Source: Arthrobacter sp. B1805 (GTDB lineage Bacteria; Actinomycetota; Actinomycetes; Actinomycetales; Micrococcaceae). From it: a stretch of 64,000 nt of DNA. Under the pieces are notes generated by a model. The model was not told the origin of the DNA. It did no database searches and saw nothing but the letters and a program-made list of their open reading frames with translations. Location: positions 174,850 through 238,849 of the forward strand of contig NZ_PJIQ01000001.1 of the NCBI RefSeq assembly GCF_002929745.1, given 5' to 3'. A program made the position numbers and the translations under genes. Each line of letters begins with the position of its first letter. Within the stretch, counting starts at the first letter, position 1. Positions 60,172 through 64,000 of this stretch are shown in pieces.

Positions 60172-60969
60172 ATGACCGGGGAACTGGGGGAACAGCCTCG
60201 TTACACGCTCACGGACGACGGCGCTTTCCTCCGCCTCGAGTGGGCAGCGCGGGTGACCATCGGGGCCGAGGACGTCCTCTCCACGATGGCAGCGGTGACG
60301 GCGGCGTCGCACGGGTGCAAACGACCGCTCCTGGTGGACATCGGACTGGTCGAGGCGATCACGCTTGAAGCGCGGCACCTGCTCATCGAGGACACCTGTT
60401 CGTCCCGGACCGGCGTCGTGGGAGCTGATGAGGTCAGCAAGGTGCTGACCGCCTTCAACTACCGGTCGGTGACGCCCAGCCGGTACTTCTCCACCGAGGC
60501 CGAGGCCATCGAATGGTTGACCGGGCGGGCGGACGGCGGCGAGTCGACGAGCCGGGAAGCGGCACGGAAACCCTTCAGGGCGTGGCTGGAGGACGGCCTG
60601 GTGATGGTCGAGTGGGACGCCGGTATGAGTGTGAACGCTGCCGTCGCCGAAGCGCTGGTGGCGGCCGTGGCTGCCCTGACTCCTGCAGACCGCCGGCCCA
60701 TGCTCGCACTGAACAACGACATGGTCTCGCTCACGCAGGAAGCGCTCGAGGTCTTCGCCGCCCGGCTGGATGTCTCCGCCCTGGCGATCGTCGGTGCGGA
60801 GGGCGACCGCGTCATCGCCTCCTACTACAAGCAGCTCCACAGCCCGCCCTACCCGACGAGATACTTCGAGACCGCTCGCCGGGCACGGCAGTGGCTCGAT
60901 CTCGCGCGGCCGACGGGGGTACCAGCAGAACCTCCCACGCCTGCCCGATCCGACCTACCGTTGGACTAG
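60172..60969 (+). CDS. Tandem-duplicated STAS/SpoIIAA-like protein
   Basis: A 265-residue protein made of two related halves (about residues 10-125 and 140-250). Both follow the same pattern: a short strand ([11 protein letters not shown] vs [11 protein letters not shown]), a helix, RP(L/M)L(V/A)(D/L) strand, T(L/Q)EAR/EALE helix, then TRYF-like PS(T)RYF(S/E)T with a final helix (EAIEWL vs RARQWL). This is a STAS-like fold used in anti-sigma antagonists and signalling. Start ATG at 60172 with GAGGA upstream. A TAGGAT at 60134-60139 may be the -10. Role unknown. Confidence 0.7.
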   Translation: MTGELGEQPRYTLTDDGAFLRLEWAARVTIGAEDVLSTMAAVTAASHGCKRPLLVDIGLVEAITLEARHLLIEDTCSSRTGVVGADEVSKVLTAFNYRSVTPSRYFSTEAEAIEWLTGRADGGESTSREAARKPFRAWLEDGLVMVEWDAGMSVNAAVAEALVAAVAALTPADRRPMLALNNDMVSLTQEALEVFAARLDVSALAIVGAEGDRVIASYYKQLHSPPYPTRYFETARRARQWLDLARPTGVPAEPPTPARSDLPLD

Positions 60970-61018
60970 TGAACCTGCAGGCCCAGTTCGCGTCCCCGAT
61001 GTTCCGAGGAGGAACCGC

Positions 61019-62062
61019 ATGAAGACAGTGAAGGCGTACGCCGCCACGTCGCCCACCGACCCGCTCATCCCCACGACCATCGAACGTCGCGACGTCGGGG
61101 CGAAGGACGTGCTGATCAAGATCGCCTTCGCAGGAATATGCCATTCCGACATCCACACCGTGCGGGGCGAGTGGGGACCGCAGCACTATCCGCTCACCGT
61201 GGGCCACGAGATCGTCGGAGTCGTCGAGGAGACGGGCGAGGAGGTCACCCGGCACAAGGTCGGCGACCGGGTCGGCGTCGGCTGCATGGTGAACTCGTGC
61301 AGGGAGTGCGCGAACTGCAAGCAGGGAGAGGAGCAGTACTGCCTGAACGGGAACACCGGCACCTACGCCGGCGTCGACCGGGACGGGTCCATCACGCAGG
61401 GCGGCTACTCGACGCACATCGTGGTCGTCGAGGATTTCGTACTGTCGGTACCCGAGAGCATCCCCTACGAGGCCGCTGCGCCCCTGCTGTGCGCGGGCAT
61501 CACCACCTACTCGCCCCTCGCTCACTGGAAAGCCGGACCGGGCAAGAAGGTAGCCGTCGTCGGGCTCGGTGGACTCGGCCACATGGCAGTGAAGATCGCG
61601 CACGCGATGGGTGCCGAGGTCACCGTGCTGTCACAGACCCTGAGCAAGCAGGAGGACGGCAGGCGTTTCGGGGCCGAGCACTACTACGCCACCAGCGACC
61701 CCGACACGTTCAAGCAGCTCGCCAACGCCTTCGACCTGATCATCAATACGGTGAGCGCGAAGATCGACCTGGATGCGTACCTCTCGCTCCTGGGACTCAA
61801 CGGGACCATGGTCAACGTGGGTGCCCCGGCGGATGCCCTTCCCCTGCACGTGTTCACGCTGTTCAACCAGCGGCGTTCCTTCGCGGGGTCGGGGATCGGT
61901 AGCATCCGTGAGACGCAGGAGATGCTCGACTTCTGTGCCGAGCACGGCATCGCGCCGGAGATCGAGCTCATCCCGGCGGACGGCATCAACGACGCCTACG
62001 AGCGAGTGCTCTCCTCCGACGTGCGCTATCGCTTCGTGATCGATACCGCCACGCTCGGCTAG
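61019..62062 (+). CDS. Zinc-dependent NAD(P) alcohol dehydrogenase (YahK/CAD type)
   Basis: A 347-residue medium-chain dehydrogenase. Catalytic zinc ligands: Cys in GICHSDIHT, His in VGHEIVG and Cys in [10 protein letters not shown]. Structural zinc: four Cys in [17 protein letters not shown]. Cofactor motif [15 protein letters not shown]. The [15 protein letters not shown] and GGYSTH motifs place it with the cinnamyl-alcohol-dehydrogenase/YahK aldehyde reductase branch (NADPH). GAGGAGG before the ATG. Probably reduces a range of aldehydes. Confidence 0.9.
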   Translation: MKTVKAYAATSPTDPLIPTTIERRDVGAKDVLIKIAFAGICHSDIHTVRGEWGPQHYPLTVGHEIVGVVEETGEEVTRHKVGDRVGVGCMVNSCRECANCKQGEEQYCLNGNTGTYAGVDRDGSITQGGYSTHIVVVEDFVLSVPESIPYEAAAPLLCAGITTYSPLAHWKAGPGKKVAVVGLGGLGHMAVKIAHAMGAEVTVLSQTLSKQEDGRRFGAEHYYATSDPDTFKQLANAFDLIINTVSAKIDLDAYLSLLGLNGTMVNVGAPADALPLHVFTLFNQRRSFAGSGIGSIRETQEMLDFCAEHGIAPEIELIPADGINDAYERVLSSDVRYRFVIDTATLG

Positions 62063-62083
62063 GCGCGGACGGGGTCGCACAGG

Positions 62084-62323
62084 GTGCGCCTGGCCGACTC
62101 CACTCCCCGCCCAGCGGCGGTGTCCGCAGCGCCTTTCGTGGAATTCGCCACACGGGCCCTGTGCAGGCCCTGTGAATTCACCGTGTCAGAGCCCCTTTGC
62201 TGGAAGCCCGCCGACGGGCTCGTCGTCGGCGGGCCTGAGGTGCGGTTCTACGCCGGACACCCACTGTCCACTGCCGACGTGAAAGCTGTCCTGGACCTTC
62301 ACACCGAGCATGAACCGGGTTGA
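62084..62323 (+). CDS. Possible small protein (79 aa)
   Basis: A weakly supported open frame downstream of the alcohol dehydrogenase. The second half (KPADGLVVGGPEVRFYAGHPLSTADVKAVLDLHTEHEPG) looks protein-like, whereas the first half is low-complexity. There is no clear ribosome site before the GTG. A 10-bp hairpin (62206-62215 with 62225-62234) lies inside the frame and could instead be a terminator for the alcohol dehydrogenase. Either the frame is a real small gene or the stretch 62063-62444 holds no gene. Confidence 0.3.
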   Translation: MRLADSTPRPAAVSAAPFVEFATRALCRPCEFTVSEPLCWKPADGLVVGGPEVRFYAGHPLSTADVKAVLDLHTEHEPG

Positions 62324-62444
62324 GCAACCGTGGCACTAGTTTCGGCCATCGTCCATTAGGCCAGTGGAATCGCGGGGAGCTTGGGTAGCCTGACGGGCGG
62401 GATCAAACTTCTCATCCCAGTGCGTGTTCAGCGTTGGTGGATGA

Positions 62445-63650
62445 TCATGTCGTGGTGCCGGATGCCGGTAGTTGGGGTATTTCTCCATCGGGCAGGGTGC
62501 TGACGCCGTGGCCGGTCTCATCGAGGAGTGTTTCGTATTCGGCCTGTTCGATGGAGCCGGCACTGATCTGGTCGTCGTCGTGTTCGTTCCACGCCTTGAT
62601 GGCCGCCCACACCACTGCTGTCAGAGGTACGGAGAGGATGGCGCCGATGATGCCTGCGAGGATCGTGCCGGCGGTGAGGGCGATCAGGATGACGAGGGCA
62701 TGCACGCTCAGGGTGCGCCCCATGACGACCGGCTGCAGGAAGTTGCCCTCGAGCTGGTTCACCACGAAGACGATGATGATGACGATCAGGGCCGTGACGG
62801 GACCGTTGGCTACGAGGGCGATCAGCGCAGCAAGAACACCTGCGAGGGTGGCACCCACTAGGGGGATGAAGGCGCCTACGAAGACGACGGCGGTCAGGGG
62901 TAGGGCCAAGGGCACGTCGAGGATGATCAGTGCAAGACCGATGAACACCGAATCCACCAGCGCCACGATCGCCGTGCCGCGGACGTAACCACCGAGCACC
63001 GCGAGGCTGTCATGGCCGACGAGCCGGGCCTTGACCAGCCGGGGACCCTTGAAAGCCCGAAGGATGAACGCCCAGATCTTCTCGCCGTCCTTGAGGAAGA
63101 AGAACAGGATCACGGCCATCAGGAGTGCGCCGGTGAGGAAGTTCCCGATGACGCTGATGCCGGTGACCGCACTTGCGCCGGCCGTGCTGCTCGTGGCGAA
63201 ATCCACAGCCGTGGTGCGCACCTGCTGGATTCGTGCATCATCGATGGGCAGGGGCCCGTTTTGCAGATAGGCGTACACCTGGTCAAAGCCCTCGATGGCC
63301 TGCCTGACCAGTTCACCGGCCTGCCCGATGACCGCGATCACGATCGCGGTGACGAGTCCGGTGAAGGCGGACAGGAGCAGGAAAAAGGAGAACCCGGTTG
63401 CGGCGGCACTGGGCCAACCTTTTTTGCGCAGCCAGATAACGAGTGGACCGACGGCCGCGGCGAGGATGAGAGCCAGCAGCAGCGGAATGATGACCAGTTG
63501 CACCTGTGCCAGCGCGCGTACTACCACCAGCGCCAGGGCCAGCAGCACCAGTACCTGGATAGCTCGGATGCTGCTGCGTCCGAGGGAATCGGTCCAGGGA
63601 CCCCTCGGCGCCGCTGGAAGGGCAGTCGTCCTCGTGGTGGCATGGCTCAT
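62445..63650 (-). CDS. AI-2E family transporter (PerM/TqsA-like)
   Basis: A 401-residue permease with about eight helices. Family marks: N-terminal two-helix block (ALAQVQLVIIPLLLALILAAAVGPLVIWL), then the long amphipathic segment and a C-terminal helical bundle with FIPLVGATLAGVLAALIAL and NQLEGNFLQPVVMGRTLSVHAL (the NxLExxxLxPxxxG signature). Members export small molecules or autoinducer-2, or act as Na+/H+ antiporters; the role here is open. Two ATGs are possible: 63650 (AAGGA upstream) preferred over 63671. A G11 tract lies 50 bp upstream of the latter. Confidence 0.85.
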   Translation of the reverse strand: MSHATTRTTALPAAPRGPWTDSLGRSSIRAIQVLVLLALALVVVRALAQVQLVIIPLLLALILAAAVGPLVIWLRKKGWPSAAATGFSFFLLLSAFTGLVTAIVIAVIGQAGELVRQAIEGFDQVYAYLQNGPLPIDDARIQQVRTTAVDFATSSTAGASAVTGISVIGNFLTGALLMAVILFFFLKDGEKIWAFILRAFKGPRLVKARLVGHDSLAVLGGYVRGTAIVALVDSVFIGLALIILDVPLALPLTAVVFVGAFIPLVGATLAGVLAALIALVANGPVTALIVIIIVFVVNQLEGNFLQPVVMGRTLSVHALVILIALTAGTILAGIIGAILSVPLTAVVWAAIKAWNEHDDDQISAGSIEQAEYETLLDETGHGVSTLPDGEIPQLPASGTTT

Positions 63651-63719
63651 GGTGTTGGGTTTCCTTGTCATTCAAGCTTTACTGGGCCACAGTGCGTCAC
63701 ACTCCTGTTATCGGCCAGT

Positions 63720-63730
63720 GGGGGGGGGGG
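63720..63730 (+). repeat. G homopolymer of 11
   Basis: Eleven consecutive G on the plus strand between the AI-2E gene and the kinase-like gene (11 C on the coding strand of the AI-2E gene, about 50-70 bp upstream). Length is prone to slippage and to sequencing error. Confidence 0.8.
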
Positions 63731-63779
63731 CATGGAAATGCCCCATGTGTTGTTAGTGGATGTATCGCATGGCGGGTGG

Positions 63780-64000
63780 TCAGCCCAGAATGGACAGTGC
63801 CCGGGGAACGCTCTCGATGGTGATGTCCGTGGCGGCTTCGACGGACTTCACTTCGCCGTCGAGCTGGTAGGGCATGGGCTTGAGGGTGGAAAACCGGTAC
63901 TGGGCGTAGCTCGGCTGATCGCCCAGTCCCTTGGTCGTGGCGCGCAGCGCGGTGAGCAGGATCCGCCACTTGGCCATGTGCGGGAACGTGATGACCTCGA
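63780..64000 (-). CDS. Diacylglycerol/lipid kinase family protein, C-terminal end (partial)
   Basis: Only the last 73 residues are in the window, running off the right edge; the visible part reads through ITFPHMAKWRILLTAL and ends PYQLDGEVKSVEAATDITIESVPRALSILG. The YQLDGE motif followed by the two-strand end is typical of the C-terminal beta-sandwich of YegS/DgkB-type lipid kinases. An internal ATG at 63977 is not the start because the frame remains open and conserved upstream. The substrate class is inferred from family. Confidence 0.7.
   Translation of the reverse strand, partial: EVITFPHMAKWRILLTALRATTKGLGDQPSYAQYRFSTLKPMPYQLDGEVKSVEAATDITIESVPRALSILG

Noticed and set aside
62324-62444. 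Possible remnant of a mobile element between the alcohol dehydrogenase and the AI-2E gene
   Set aside because: No inverted repeats, target duplication or transposase-like translation could be found.

Overview
The window is GC-rich, gene-dense, single-contig chromosomal DNA of an actinobacterium. Gene content and style point to the Micrococcaceae (Arthrobacter/Pseudarthrobacter-like). Signs are GTG/TTG starts, ATGA or GTGA overlaps inside operons, many probable leaderless transcripts (TANNNT hexamer about 6 nt before the start codon), a DtxR/IdeR-type iron box and several actinobacteria-specific small proteins. I saw no rRNA, tRNA, CRISPR, prophage or intact insertion sequence. The genus is an inference from gene content; no marker gene is present.

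Layout. 1-2.7 kb: end of an OFA-type MFS transporter with its 34-residue partner, a P-loop kinase-like protein, a metallo-beta-lactamase-fold hydrolase and a MarR regulator. 2.9-9.8 kb: leaderless 4-alpha-glucanotransferase (malQ), thioredoxin-reductase-like flavoprotein, YtxH-like protein, Bcr/CflA drug exporter, Nei/Fpg DNA glycosylase. 9.9-24.7 kb: a mannan-utilisation locus. It holds two secreted GH26 enzymes, a ROK repressor, a complete peptide/oligosaccharide-type ABC importer (binding protein, two permeases, two ATPases), a GH2 beta-mannosidase and a ROK sugar kinase. The likely logic is extracellular cleavage of mannan, import of manno-oligosaccharides, intracellular hydrolysis and phosphorylation. 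The first GH26 gene has a class I cyclic-di-GMP riboswitch in its leader. 25.3-31.7 kb: a LacI-controlled sugar/sugar-acid module (xylose-isomerase-like protein, Gfo/Idh/MocA dehydrogenase, aldo/keto reductase, beta-propeller protein, mannonate-dehydratase-family enolase). 31.8-37.8 kb: uracil-DNA-glycosylase-like protein, MarR regulator, a spore-photoproduct-lyase-like radical SAM protein, a third GH26 lipoprotein, a DUF2071 protein and an SDR. 37.9-40.5 kb: a three-gene operon (NTF2-like protein, NCS1 permease, metal-dependent cyclase) of unknown substrate.

40.6-64 kb: mostly housekeeping and transport. It includes an aldo/keto reductase, a histidine phosphatase, an FMN alpha-hydroxy-acid oxidase, TerC, an SMR exporter, an ABC-F protein, an M20 amidohydrolase with an AbgT transporter (aminoacyl- or p-aminobenzoyl-glutamate type salvage), an ATP-grasp ligase, a frameshifted glycerophosphodiester-phosphodiesterase-like gene, a ChaB/Rho-N protein, an iron-box-controlled siderophore-binding lipoprotein, PRC-barrel and DUF6480 proteins, a BASS symporter, a nitroreductase, a flavin disulfide reductase, a tandem-duplicated STAS-like protein, a zinc alcohol dehydrogenase, an AI-2E family permease and the end of a diacylglycerol-kinase-like gene. 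The most noteworthy items are the riboswitch before the GH26 gene, the orphan NTF2/NCS1/cyclase operon, the leaderless promoter signature, a perfect four-tract G-quadruplex repeat, an 11-G homopolymer and the frameshift in the phosphodiesterase gene.
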